This document shows positions 47,421 to 58,045 of a stretch of 64,000 nucleotides of DNA, piece by piece. The stretch is from Augochlora pura (Eukaryota > Arthropoda > Insecta > Hymenoptera > Halictidae): positions 31,719,483 through 31,783,482 of the forward strand of contig NC_135781.1 of assembly GCF_028453695.1 (NCBI RefSeq). The letters are read 5' to 3'. The position numbers were made by a program, and so were the translations under genes. Positions within the stretch are counted from its first letter, which is position 1; the number at the start of each line of letters is the position of its first letter. The notes under the pieces were generated by a model. That model was not told the origin of the DNA. It ran no database searches and saw only the letters and a program-made list of their open reading frames with translations.

Positions 47421-47684
47421 CGAGTATTGCGTATTTGATGGGCATCCGGGGGACGGGGAAACGCTTATTTCGGGTTGAAAGGGGGTGGGGGGTCGGAAGC
47501 TTTACGAGGACACCGCGAGTCGACTGGATCGTTGACGTCGCGGAAGAGGTGAAGAGGTTATGTGAGACGCATGGGTACGCACCTTTTTCGAAAGTTTTCG
47601 GACACCCGATGACTTCGTGTGAATTATTTTGTTATTCGGTTTTGTTGAGGTTATGTCAAGGTTTTTGCTCGGTGTTCCGTTTTA
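47421..47684. other. Unique sequence
   Basis: GC-rich, with a run of G at 47482-47491. No gene recognised. Confidence 0.45.
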
Positions 47685-47785
47685 GGTGATTGTTTATGCT
47701 TAATAATAAATTTTAGGTGATGGTTTATGCTTAGTATTTGGTCATTGAGTGATAGTTTATGCTTAGTATTCGGTTTTAAACCTTT
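47685..47785. repeat. Short tandem repeat (GTGATNGTTTATGCTTAGTATT)
   Basis: Three copies of GTGATNGTTTATGCTTA at about 31-47 base intervals. Confidence 0.85.
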
Positions 47786-48834
47786 CACTACTAGCGTCAG
47801 AAATACGTACAAAAAATTGGCTACTATAATGCAAATAAATATATAAATGCACTTATTACAGTTTAATGCAATTAGCTTTGGCAAATAAATCGCAGAAATT
47901 ATAACAACGTCTCCCATCAGTTTCTGAAACTCATTTAATCTCTTCTACAAGTGTCCCAATACTTTTGTAAAGGAGCGTACAAATATAAGAATCGAATAGA
48001 TTTAAAGGATTCGCGTCTAGCAGACAATTTAGACTCGTTGAAAACGATCCTTGCTTCTCGACTCGATCGAAAGACAATAATTGGTACAAAAGGCCTTAAA
48101 TGCGTGCACAATCTTGTAATTTTTCTAATCACCATGAAGCGTACGATCGATAAACTGCGGACACCATGCATCCATAACAATATTATACAGATCAAATATA
48201 TTAAAAAAATATATTAAAAAATACTTGATAAATCTGAAACAACATGAAAATGTTAGGTTATTTTTCGACAAATTAAAACGATTAAGAGAACACGCGATGT
48301 CCGCGCATTTATTGTATCGTATAATTGACGCGGACATTCTTTGTTATTTGAAAATGGAATGAAAATCCGCGGTCTGTAAAATAATCGGTAGAAACGTCCG
48401 CGTATATGCTGTTACGGATGTCGGATGTTTTATTTTTTGAGGGAGGAGCGAGATAAAGGTTCTGCACGTTTTATGGGGATTGATTAATTCGCTGGATCAA
48501 GATTGGATGACTGGACCCGCATCCATTCCGACACAGCGTTTCAGTGGTATTATCTAGCTATCCAGCCAGCCGTGATTAATTTCAATCCGTGGACTGTTAC
48601 AAAGTACCATTATCAATTGTACCATTTATGTAAAATTAAAGTCGTTTCCGTTTAATAACGTCGATGTTTAATATCTTTTAGACGGATCCTGGATTGGGGA
48701 AATAATTCCTTGGATCTGTTTGCCTCGATCCGTGAGTTTCATGTTGCACTAATCGTTAATTTGAAATTGTTAGAGTCATTGACGAGATTCGAGATATGTT
48801 TGTTAATATGACGGAAGTTTTATTGTCGGTGAAT
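47786..48834. other. AT-rich unique sequence
   Basis: No gene recognised. The short frames near 47935-48217 overlap on both strands. Confidence 0.5.
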
Positions 48835-49160
48835 TTATTGATTTCGAATTTATTGGTCAATGTATTGGTTTCAAATTTTAGGTCAATTTATTGGTTTCAG
48901 ATTTTAGGTCAATTCATTGGTTTCAAGTTTTAGGTCTATTTATTGATTAATTTATTAGTGAATTTATAGATAAATTTGTCGATTTATTGGTCAATTCATT
49001 GGTAAATTTATTGGTAAATTTGTCGGTTAATTTATTGGTAAATGTATAGATCAATTTATAGGTAAATTTATTGGTAAATTTATAGGTAAATTTATTCGTA
49101 AATTTATTGGTAAATTTATTGGTATTAAAGGTAAATTTATTGGTAAATTTATAGGTAAAT
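48835..49160. repeat. AT-rich tandem repeat (TTTATTGGTAAA)
   Basis: Twenty or more degenerate copies of a 12-16 base unit. Early copies include TTTATTGGTTTCAAATTTTAGGTCAA. The minus frame 48947-49174 reads as repeated NKFT. Confidence 0.92.
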
Positions 49161-49500
49161 AACATACAACCCAACTCCCAACGAATTATAAAACATTAAC
49201 TTCCAACATACTACAACTAATTCCAAAAGTTTCAACCGTTTTCAACGTCGAAGCGTTCGCCTTTTCGCTCTCGCCTCTTCCAAGGTACAATTCGTGAGAA
49301 AATTCGAACCCGTGAGATCGCAATCAGTTATTATTAACAAACTCGACAAAAGAAAGAGCAGGTACGCGGGGGAAACGACGTCCGCCGCCGACGTCCCGAT
49401 AATTAATTAATATACATTATTATATAGGCACTGCCAAGCTTGCAAGTCTAATCAAAAGGATAAATCGGCCTGACCAATGAACAGACTTCCAAAAGAAACG
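49161..49500. other. Unique sequence
   Basis: No gene or repeat recognised. Confidence 0.5.
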
Positions 49501-50140
49501 AAATAATGCAGGAAAGGGAGAACGAGAAATACAGAAATAAAGAAAGAGAGAGAGAGAGAGGGAGAGAGTGAATGAGTGAGAGAGAGAGAGTGAGTGAGTG
49601 AGAGAGAAAGGAAGGAAGGAACGAGAACCGATTACCGTCGTCGAAGGGAAGACGAGCGCCGACGCGAAGACTCGACGACACTATAGCATAAGCGCCGGAA
49701 AGCTCTGACCAAGCTTCGTTGACGACCACTCGCATTATGGTCACGAGCTTAACGTACCAAAACAGAAGAAAATGAACAGATAGAGAAAGGAAGGAAAAGT
49801 AAAGCAGAAAAGGAAAAAGAAGAAAAGGAAAAGAAAATAAGAAGCCAAGAGGAAGAATAAAAGTAAAATAAGAAGAGGCAAAGAAGAAGAATAAAAATAA
49901 AATACGATGAAGCAAAAAGGAAGAAGAAAAATAAAAGAAATTAAGAAGATGCAAAGAAGATGAAAAATAAAAGATAATAGGAAGATGCAAAGAAGAAGAA
50001 AAATAAAAGAAAATAAGAAGAAGCAAAGAAGAAGAAAAATAATAGAAGAAGTAAATAAGAACGAAAAATAAAAGAAGGAGCAAAGAAGAACAAAAAAAGA
50101 GAAGAAGAAGAAGAAAAAGTGAACAAGAACAGAAGCAAAG
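49501..50140. repeat. Polypurine tracts with ~36-bp sub-repeat
   Basis: 49535-49620 is GA/GAGT simple sequence, 49620-49765 is unique, and 49766-50130 is purine-rich with repeated GATGCAAAGAAGAAGAAAAA units. Minus-strand frames are repeats of FFFASS-type. Confidence 0.9.
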
Positions 50141-50279
50141 AAGCGCGAGTACACTTAGGACAAAAAGGCGACGAAGCCGGTTAAATCGAGAATCGTTTAA
50201 ATCGAGAGGCGTTTAATCGAGTAACAAGCCCGAAAACATTTCGTTAAGGATTTTGTACGCTGATTCGCGAACGCCGCTC

Positions 50280-50280
50280 C

Positions 50281-50335
<55 letters not shown>

Positions 50336-50336
50336 C
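50280..50336. repeat. (GA)n microsatellite
   Basis: About 55 bases of GA with two AAAG interruptions. Confidence 0.95.
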
Positions 50337-51552
50337 TCTCCGTAGGGCGAGACACTTTAGATGGAAACTTGTTATTTTTAATCGGGAGAGGTGGGGGGCT
50401 CCCGCGATCGAAACCGCGCGCGTTAAAAAGCGATCGCGAGAGAACCCGATCGATCCTCGGAACTGGCGGATGCACCGGGTTTTGCCGGAGGGTTCGCTTT
50501 GTAGATTATTTCGTCGTTTTCGAGGACGCTTCTCTTCGTCGATTCGCGCGATTCACCGATAAAGGATGTACGAGGCAGAGCGATAAAGAATGCACGATAC
50601 AGAGCGATAGATAAAAAGAGAGAAAGAGAGAGAGTGAGAAAGGGTTGAGTTTAAACGCGTTCTACCCGTAACTACGTAGCGTTCTAAAGTTATCGACAGA
50701 CAGAGCCACACACACACACACACATGCGTACACACGTATAATACACAGATTGTCAGCCCGCTGACAAACTGGCGCCCGTTGCCGGCCCCGTGCGCCCGGA
50801 CAATGGTAAACATTTGTTTTCGTTGCTGTTAAACTGCCGGTGCAGGCGGAGCGCGCGCACGGACCCGTCGCGAGCGTCGCGCGAAAGTACAATAAACAAA
50901 TAGGACCACGGGCAAAAATCTCTCGCGCGATGCTCTGCTCTATCGTTGCGAAATTGTTGTTCGCTTGTTCCCTTTTTGTCTTTGTTGTCATCTTCCTTTG
51001 TTTGTTTCTTCTGTTGATTGACTTTTGGGCTTGTTTGTTTGTTTATTCTATTTTTTTTATTCTGTTGTTTATTGTTATGTTGTTCATTTCTTCTGTTGTT
51101 TAGACTTTTTGTAGTTTCCTCCTACTGTTCATCATTTATTTTGTTACTCAATGATTCTGTTGTTCACTTCTTGTTATTCATTTATTTTGTTATTCAACGT
51201 TTCTATTATTTATTCTTCCGTTATACTATTTTTATGTTCTTCAGTTTTTCTATTCTTTCATTTTCATTTTATTCATTTTTTTATTGTTCACTACTTGCAT
51301 TGGTTTTATTATCTATGAATTCGGAAATTATTCGTTCCGTTCGCGCCGTTTCGATTTATGAAACAAACGTGATTTATTGTTCATCATTCGACGATCGCGT
51401 TAATCGTAAATCACCTTTTTAATTATTCGACCACGGAGACATTGGATCTTTCGTTAGCGTGGGAGTACAATGATTGATCGCGGTTCCGTACGTTGCGAAT
51501 TTATTCGCGAAAGGAACGAGATATAAAAAGAATTGTTAGACTGTTGAATGCG
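50337..51552. other. Unique sequence plus T-rich repeat
   Basis: (CA)n lies at 50706-50723. 50950-51310 is T-rich with many TTCTGTTGTTTATT-like fragments, giving a Leu/Phe-rich frame (51018-51422) that mimics a membrane protein but follows the repeat. No gene recognised. Confidence 0.5.
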
Positions 51553-51730
51553 TAATCATTTGAATATGATCACTAGAATGTAATCATCTGAATATGATCA
51601 CTCGACTATGATCACTCGAATTCAGTCACTCGAGTGTGATCATTCGAATATGATCACTCGAATAAAATCATCCAAATATGATCACTCGAATAAGATCATC
51701 CAAATTCGACCACTCCAACATGATCATCTC
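51553..51730. repeat. ~15/30-bp tandem repeat (ATATGATCACTCGA)
   Basis: About eleven units alternating ATATGATCACTCGA and ATAAAATCATCCAA. Most units contain the palindrome TGATCA. Confidence 0.92.
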
Positions 51731-52460
51731 AACTGATACAAGCATTCCCTCGCCTCGAAGAAGGCGATCATCGCAGCGCAGAGATTACACAATTGCCCGG
51801 AATAATGGCAACGCTCGATTTTCACGCGCGTAATGCCAGCGCAAGGGTGTCCTAAAGCGGGAGTCGAAAACGGGAAATCGGCGTTAACGAGAACGCGTTT
51901 CTAATTGAAAATACCCATCGAAGATCGTTCCGTTCCGCGTGTTCTGGGTCCGGCAACGGGCGCCGCACCACATCCACTACCACCACTACCACTACCACTA
52001 CTACTACAGACACGCCATGTAAATTAGGCAGAGCTGTAGGCTAACAGAGAGAATATAAAACCGGCGAGTTTTGAAATCCTCTGGTACGAAATTTATGATA
52101 AGCGTGACCGATAATGTTATATCAGTAACGAGAGTTCTAAGAGTAATATCTATAGCCGCCCGATGTTGACATTTAGCTGGTCTAAATCGCAGAGGGTTCG
52201 TTTCTACTTATTATACGTGCAACGTGTCCGGGTTGTCGCTCGATACCGCGTCGCGCATCAAGGACGAACAGAATATAGTCTCGCGATGATATTATAGCAA
52301 AAATTTAAGAAAATCTTTTTTAAATTTAAACGTCGCGCGACTCTGTATGATCCAGCATGTCAATTGAATTCTCCTGATCGCAAGTCCGGACTGTTACCTT
52401 CGCAACATAATTATATACGAGCATAAATTCGAGCAAGCCCTCGCGTTGACTTTGTTGATA
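51731..52460. other. Unique sequence with CAC/CTA triplet repeat
   Basis: CACCACTACCACTACCACTA lies at about 51974-52008. No gene recognised. Confidence 0.5.
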
Positions 52461-52860
52461 TTAACCCTTTAGCTGCGTCGATCTATTTTTCAAATCAATT
52501 TTTATGTATGTTAGGTTATGTTAGGTCTACCAGAAAATTCCGTCTGTTCTAAATCGAGCTCAATTTGAATTTCTTTTTTAGGTTAGAATGGAAAATTTTA
52601 AATTTTCTAAGTTTTAAACGTTTTAAATTTAGAAACTAAATATAGAAAATAAATATGAATAATATTCGTTTCTTCTAAATCGAGATCGAATTGAATTTTT
52701 TTTTAGGTTAGAACGGAGCATTTTTAAACTTTTTAAGTTTAGAAACGGAAGTGAATAAAGTTAATACGAGAATTGATAATTTCCTAGCAAGGAAAATATT
52801 AAGGACAAATAAGGGCTAATCGACACAGTATAAAAAGGGATCGCAAGCGCAAAGGGTTAA
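52461..52860. mobile_element. TTAA-flanked MITE, long type, 400 bp
   Basis: Starts TTAACCCTTTAGCTGCGTCG and ends CGCAAGCGCAAAGGGTTAA. It contains an internal direct repeat: the block starting at 52548 (TCTAAATCGAGCTCAATTTG) recurs at 52674 (TCTAAATCGAGATCGAATTG), offset 126. The last ~75 bases match 43985-44067. No coding capacity. Confidence 0.8.
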
Positions 52861-53296
52861 CAGAAGGATCGTCTCCCCGCGATGGGAATCCTCGTTACAG
52901 CGACTCGTCGCGAAAGAAGAGGCGCCGCCGTATTACGAATTAAACCGTAAAGCATACCGTTCGAAAAATCCAATTACCCTTTGAACGCGCCGCCGCGGAA
53001 AAAGCGTACAGCGGCTGACAAAAGTCTCGCGAAAACCGGCGAATTTTTTACGTTCGTCTGAACGCGAGCGCGCGACAGCCTTTTGTCAAATCCATGCATT
53101 TGCAGGGTAACAGAGTCTACCATGGACGAAGCGATGCATAAATACACATATAATATAGATAGATAAATAGATAGAAATTTATTTATTTATATATTGTTCT
53201 CGAAGAGTCGCGCGACGTTCCCACACGCAAAATCAAAATGCGAGAGAATTTGCCTCGGTGCCGCGCGTTTCGAGACAACTCGGACACTGTGTACAC
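52861..53296. other. Unique sequence
   Basis: A GATA-type repeat (ATAGATAGATAAATAGATAG) lies at about 53155-53175. No gene recognised. Confidence 0.5.
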
Positions 53297-53298
53297 TG

Positions 53299-53800
53299 TA
53301 CAGGGTGAGCCGGTGAACATCCCCATTGAAATTGAAACTATAGAAAGAGAAGAAAATAGAGAGAGAAAAATAAAGAAAGAAATGAGAGAAAAGAAAGAGA
53401 GAGAGAGGCAGGTAAAGGGGTGAAAAAGACGAACGCAACGCCGCGGACGAGCCTTTCGCGCGGCCGTTGTTACACGCGCGGTGCCGCGAGGGTCGCCGAT
53501 ATTTTTTTAAACGGCAGCATATATTTTTAACTTTATAGCGTTGCAACAGATGTCGAGACGAGAGTTCAATCTAGTTCCACTATACGACCTGGAAAACAAC
53601 GGCCCGGCGGAACACGCGTCGTTACGTTCGCCCGAACGAGGCGCATACGTACGCGAGGAGGGAGGTTAGGGGCGGGGGGGGGGGGGGGAGGGGAGGAGGA
53701 TGGCGCGGCGAACGGCGGTGTCGGCTCTCTCGCTCCGAACATTTTCGTTTAGTTTCAATACCGGGGCGAAAGGTATTTAGGTCGCGGGACTCACCCTGTA
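53299..53800. mobile_element. Terminal-inverted-repeat element (CAGGGTGAG), ~500 bp
   Basis: CAGGGTGAG begins at 53301 after TA, and its exact complement CTCACCCTG ends at 53798 before TA. The ends fit a TA-target transposon. The interior holds a GA-rich patch (53340-53420) and a 15-base G run (53674-53688). No transposase frame. The terminal match is short, so chance pairing is possible. Confidence 0.5.
53674..53688. repeat. G15 homopolymer
   Basis: Fifteen consecutive G on the + strand. Confidence 0.95.
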
Positions 53801-53937
53801 CGCGCGCTGTTGAGTTTTATCGATTGCGCGGGAGACACTCGGGCCGATGGTGTTGCGCTCTCTGCAAAAGATCGACCGCGTATCGATGCTGTCCTCCGTC
53901 GAAACCGTTTCTGAAAGCGCCGCTTGCAAACCGCGCG

Positions 53938-54072
53938 GGAGGGGGGAAGCGACAGAGAGAGAAATAGAGGGTGAGAGAGAAAATTAGAGAGATAGAGAAA
54001 GAGAGAGATATAGAGAATGAGAGAGAAATTAGAAAGAGAGAGAGAGAGACATAGAAAGTGAGAGAGAAAATT

Positions 54073-54104
<32 letters not shown>

Positions 54105-54309
54105 AGAGAGAGAGAAATGGAGAGAGAGTACAGCGTGAAAGAGAGAAATAGAGAGAAACAACAGCGTCAAAGAGAGAGAGAGAGAGAAATAAAGGGAGAG
54201 AGAGAACAGCGTGAAAGAGAGAAATAAAGAGAAATAGGCAGAGAAAGAACAACATGAAAAAGAGAAAAAGAGGCAGAGAGAGAAATATATATATCGAGAG
54301 AGGGAGAGG

Positions 54310-54340
<31 letters not shown>

Positions 54341-54500
54341 CAGCGTGCAAGAGAAAAATAGAGAGAAAGAGAGAACAGCGTGAAAGAGAGAAAAGTAGAT
54401 AGAAAGAGAAATAGGGAGAGAGAAGGAGAGAGAGAGAGAACATCGTGAAAGAGGAAAATAGAGAGAGAAATGCAAAGAGAGAGGGGGCGAGATGGAGAGA
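53938..54500. repeat. Polypurine tract with CAGCGTGAAAGAGAGAAATA units
   Basis: About 560 bases of GA-rich sequence with the recurring insert CAGCGTGAAAGAG every 35-60 bases. Minus-strand frames of 254 and 305 codons read as SLSLSL with periodic FHAVLS and are artefacts of the repeat. Confidence 0.93.
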
Positions 54501-54914
54501 GAATTTCGGAATCGATCGAGCCCCTGAGCAGCTCCGGAACGGTCTGAATAACCATGAAAGTCGTCGGATGATCGCACCGCGCCGGCTGAAATTGATATTA
54601 AATGACGGACACCCGCTGTGTCGCGGAACTATAGAAAAATCCCGTTCCGCGTCTTCGGGCCGCGAGAACGCGCGCGCCGAGCCGCGTCGTTCAAACTTTT
54701 TAATTAACCGCGCGAAATGGGGGGAGGGGGACACGGTTTTTTTTTCTTGCTCTCACGCTAATGGCGGGACTGATTGCGACACGTTTAATACACTTTCAAC
54801 AGAAGTTAAGCAACATTCTCGCTTGGCAACGGCTTCTATGCCGTGCTCCACCTTGTTGGCACGTTCTCATCGCGATACCACAAAGAACCCGAGGTAATTG
54901 ATTTAATACGCTGT
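54501..54914. other. Unique sequence
   Basis: Contains GAAGTTAAGCAAC near 54803, which resembles the 5S rRNA internal promoter, but the flanks do not form a 5S gene. No gene recognised. Confidence 0.4.
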
Positions 54915-55152
54915 TTAACCCTTTGCACTCGAAGCTGTTTTAACTGTTAATCTGTAACAATGTTCCTGGCTCATGGTAATTTCATTTTATTTAGTTAAAT
55001 AGTGCACTTTTATGCGTACGAAATTGTTTTTTGCGACTCGTATCGATGGTTCCACTTTCAACAATTTTTTGAACTTATACGTTGTTGGTATAAAAATTAT
55101 TTTGAAAGGTGATCGAACAATTTTAGAGCATTATTCGAGTGCAAAGGGTTAA
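54915..55152 (+). mobile_element. TTAA-flanked MITE (piggyBac-type), 238 bp
   Basis: Starts TTAACCCTTTGCACTCGAAG and ends TATTCGAGTGCAAAGGGTTAA-type, with GCTGTTTTAACTGTTAATC inside the left end and GATCGAACAATTTTAGAGC inside the right end. It is one of the best-preserved copies. Confidence 0.9.
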
Positions 55153-56169
55153 TTGAGAAATTCGTATTGATTACAATAGTTCGGTTCGAATAAATATTTT
55201 TATTGCGAGCAACAAACCAAAAAAAAATTCCAAAGTGACCGCGAATCGGTGAATTAATTAATTTTATTATGTTATTAATTTTTAGCTTGCTAGCGCGTTA
55301 TGCAACGCGTTTAATCGTTCCCGTTTGGTTGCAGTCCCTATTCCGGACATCGTAGGCACGGGATACACATTAATGAAACTCGCAGTCATTAAATCGTGCG
55401 GCAATTTACAACGGAATTGAATTTGTTACAATTATTTCCTCCAAAGCTGTATTTTAATTGAGCGGACTTTCAGGAAACGGAAAGAGAGTACCGGTTAATG
55501 AAACCGAGGGAAAACGTGATTCTCGTTAAACGCTCGTTGCGAGTTCCTAATGCGCCACGGATACACGGAGCACCATTTAATTCCAGCACTTTTATTACTC
55601 AATCGAGAGTTTATTTTTATACAAAATGCTCGAATTTACTCCTCCTTGAACGCCGCTTCTCGTACACACTCTTAACGATAATTACACGAGACAGTAATTA
55701 CACATTGCATAGAACATGAAGAACATTATTTATAATTAACAGAGAACGGAACGATTAAGCTGAATTGTTCTTGTCAATAAAATAGCTGAATTATGAGAAT
55801 AGTCGTTGCAAATGCAACTCGAATGACCTGTTAATATAATTAATATTAACACGATAACTATAACAATATCGGATTCGTTTATATTTAGAAAAAAAATTAT
55901 TGAAACTGCAAATATTCTATTTGCAAGTCAGTCAATATCGCAAGCATAAATCGCGCAATAAGCAATGTAAAAAGCCGAATCAACGTCCAAGAGAACAGTA
56001 AACATTCCGTGTTCCGCGCGCAGCTAAGTCAATAATTCTCGCAGACGCTTCTTCCAAGGGATGCTCTTCTCTTCCAAAGAGAACGTCTGTCTTTTAGAAG
56101 GCTCCTGCGGCGAATAGCTGGAACACCGGCTGATGGACTAACCATGAAACCCCTGGCCCTGGTTCAGCG
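55153..56169. other. AT-rich unique sequence
   Basis: No gene recognised. Confidence 0.5.
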
Positions 56170-56757
56170 GATCTGTCATAAGGTCCAATCAGGCCCTGGT
56201 TCTCCGGGTCAGTCACAAGGTTCATCAGGCCCCAGTTCTCCGGATCTGTCATAAGATTCATCAGGCCCCGGTTCCACCGATGTCAAAAGGTCTATAAGGC
56301 CCCGGTTCCCCGGGTCTGTCATAAGGTTCATCAGGCCCCGGTACCACCGATGTCAAAAGGTCCATAAGGCCCCGGTCCCCCGGGGCTATCACGAGATTCA
56401 GCAGGCCCCGGTTCCACCGACGTCAAAAGGTCCATAAGGCCCCGGTCCCCCGGGACTGTCACAAGGTCCATAAGGCCCAGGTCCCCCGGGTCTGTCACGT
56501 GGTTCATCAGGTCCCGGTTCCCCGGGTCTGTCATAAGATTCATCAGGCCCCGGTACCACCGATGTCAAAAGGTCCATAAGGCCCCGGTCCCCCAGGGCTA
56601 TCACAAGATTCATCAGGCCCCGGTTTCCCGAGATTGTCACAAGGTCCATCAAGCCTCGGTTCCCCGGGTCTGTGACCACCCGGTTCACCAGGCCCCAGTA
56701 CCCCGGGTCAGTCACTGGGTCCATCAGGCCCCGGATCTTCGAGCTCTCCCTGAGCCA
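56170..56757. repeat. GC-rich 36/34-bp minisatellite
   Basis: About sixteen units of GGCCCCGGTTCCCCGGGTCT plus GTCATAAGGTTCATCA (36 bases). Three units are a 34-base variant (GGTACCACCGATGTCAAAAG type) and one is 39 bases. The 36-base units translate on the minus strand as GLMDLVTDPGNR, but the 34-base units shift the frame, so the 70- and 131-codon frames here are not a real protein. Confidence 0.95.
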
Positions 56758-56885
56758 AACCCTGGCAGCAACCGTACATGCACGTCGTTGCATCGTTTCA
56801 TCGTCGAGTGCAATCTCTGTTCCAGCGCTGTCTTATTTCGAGCGCAGTTCCACCGTCCTGACCTTAATTGTAGAGTAACCCAGAT
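56758..56885. other. Unique sequence
   Basis: Short nonrepetitive stretch between minisatellite and purine tract. Confidence 0.5.
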
Positions 56886-57360
56886 TACGGGAGCCGAGGA
56901 GGGAAACGGAGATAGGGTTGGTGAAGACGGAGAGATAGATGCGAAGTAAGAGCGAGAGGAACAGAGACAGAGAGCGAAAGGAAGAGCGAGAGGGCAGAGA
57001 GAAAGCGACAAGGCAGACAGAAGGCGACAGGGCAAAGCGAAAGATAGACTTAGAGACGGAGAGAGAAACGGCACGGGAGTAGATAGACAGAAAGAGTGAG
57101 ACAAGTGGGAGACCGAAGGAGAAGGAGCAAGAGATAGAGAGAGAAAGAGAGAGAGAACGAGAGAAAGGAAAGGAAGAGCAAGAGGGCAAGGCAAGCGATA
57201 GAGACGAAGACAGACAGGGCGCGAGAGGAGATACAAAGAAATAGTAAGACAAGAGCGATAGATGCAGAGAAAGTGCGAGAGTTAGAGAGGTATATATAAA
57301 GGGAAAGGAAGAGCGAAGAGAGAAAGAGCTCGCGCGAGAGAGAGGAAGAGAGCAGACGGG
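56886..57360. repeat. Polypurine-rich tract
   Basis: Roughly 470 bases of A/G-rich sequence with GAGAGCGAAAGG and GGGCAAAGC fragments. Minus-strand Ser/Leu/Phe frames are artefacts. Confidence 0.85.
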
Positions 57361-57794
57361 ACCGAACAATCTCAGAAAAGCCCCATCCGAGCAGCTTTGT
57401 CATTAAGGACTCGGATCACCGCCTCCTGTCGCGGCTTTTCTAATTTTCCCTCCGCGACGGCTGTCTTCGGCAAGGTGACGCCGCGGCCTTGCCCGTCCTT
57501 TGAACTTCCCAGACTACAGAACTCTGGCCGAAGAAGAAAAAGAAGGGGGATGATGACATGTGCCAGCGTGTCAAGAAGACGGCGAAAGTCGCAGCGGGAT
57601 TGTTTCTTTTTGCTCTTTGTTCCCGGTGTCTCTCTTGGGTATACGAGCCATTACCATCTCCCTCCCCTCTCTCCATTACCATCATCTCACCCGTCCTCTC
57701 TCCAGCCGTCGAAACGACGGTGCTTAGATTGTTTATTTCACAGGATCGAGATGATACCTTTTCACTTTCACCTTTTTTTTCACGTTTTATTTAT
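57361..57794. other. Unique sequence, C/T-rich near 57655-57715
   Basis: No gene recognised. The overlapping frames 57397-57798 and 57558-57968 run into the MITE that follows. Confidence 0.45.
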
Positions 57795-58045
57795 TTAACC
57801 CTTTGCACTCGGAACCATTTTAAGCTTAGATCCAAAATTCCGATTTTGACCAGCGATAGTATAGTACTTAGTATAATTTGTGCATGTGAAAAATTGAGTA
57901 TTGTGACTCGTGAAATTGTTACGTTTTTAACAGAAGGGTGTTTAATAATGTCAACATTAGTTTGTTAATTATATAACAATTTTCATTGGTTTCATTGATT
58001 GTTTCATTGGCGATTCAGAGGCGCCACTCGAGTGCAAAGGGTTAA
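57795..58045 (+). mobile_element. TTAA-flanked MITE (piggyBac-type), 251 bp
   Basis: Starts TTAACCCTTTGCACTCGGAA and ends CACTCGAGTGCAAAGGGTTAA-type. The right interior GGCGATTCAGAGGCGCCACT is the complement of the left interior of the minus-oriented copy at 24218. Both TTAA copies are intact. Confidence 0.92.

Noticed and set aside
52501..52530. TTAGG-like motifs suggesting telomeric repeat
   Set aside because: Only two imperfect copies (GTTAGGTTATGTTAGGT) inside a MITE, with no TTAGG array.
53791..54734. Minus-strand frames of 254 and 305 codons
   Set aside because: Both phases are open at once because of the GA-rich repeat. The periodic FHAVLS-like motif mirrors the CAGCGTGAAAGAG unit.
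54790..54870. 5S rRNA-like fragment (GAAGTTAAGCAAC then CGCTTGGCAAC)
   Set aside because: Only short matches. The spacing between them is far too short for a 5S gene, and the 5' half is absent.
56331..56793. Possible 12-residue repeat protein
   Set aside because: The 34-bp units and one 39-bp unit disrupt the frame, so the array is not maintained as coding sequence.
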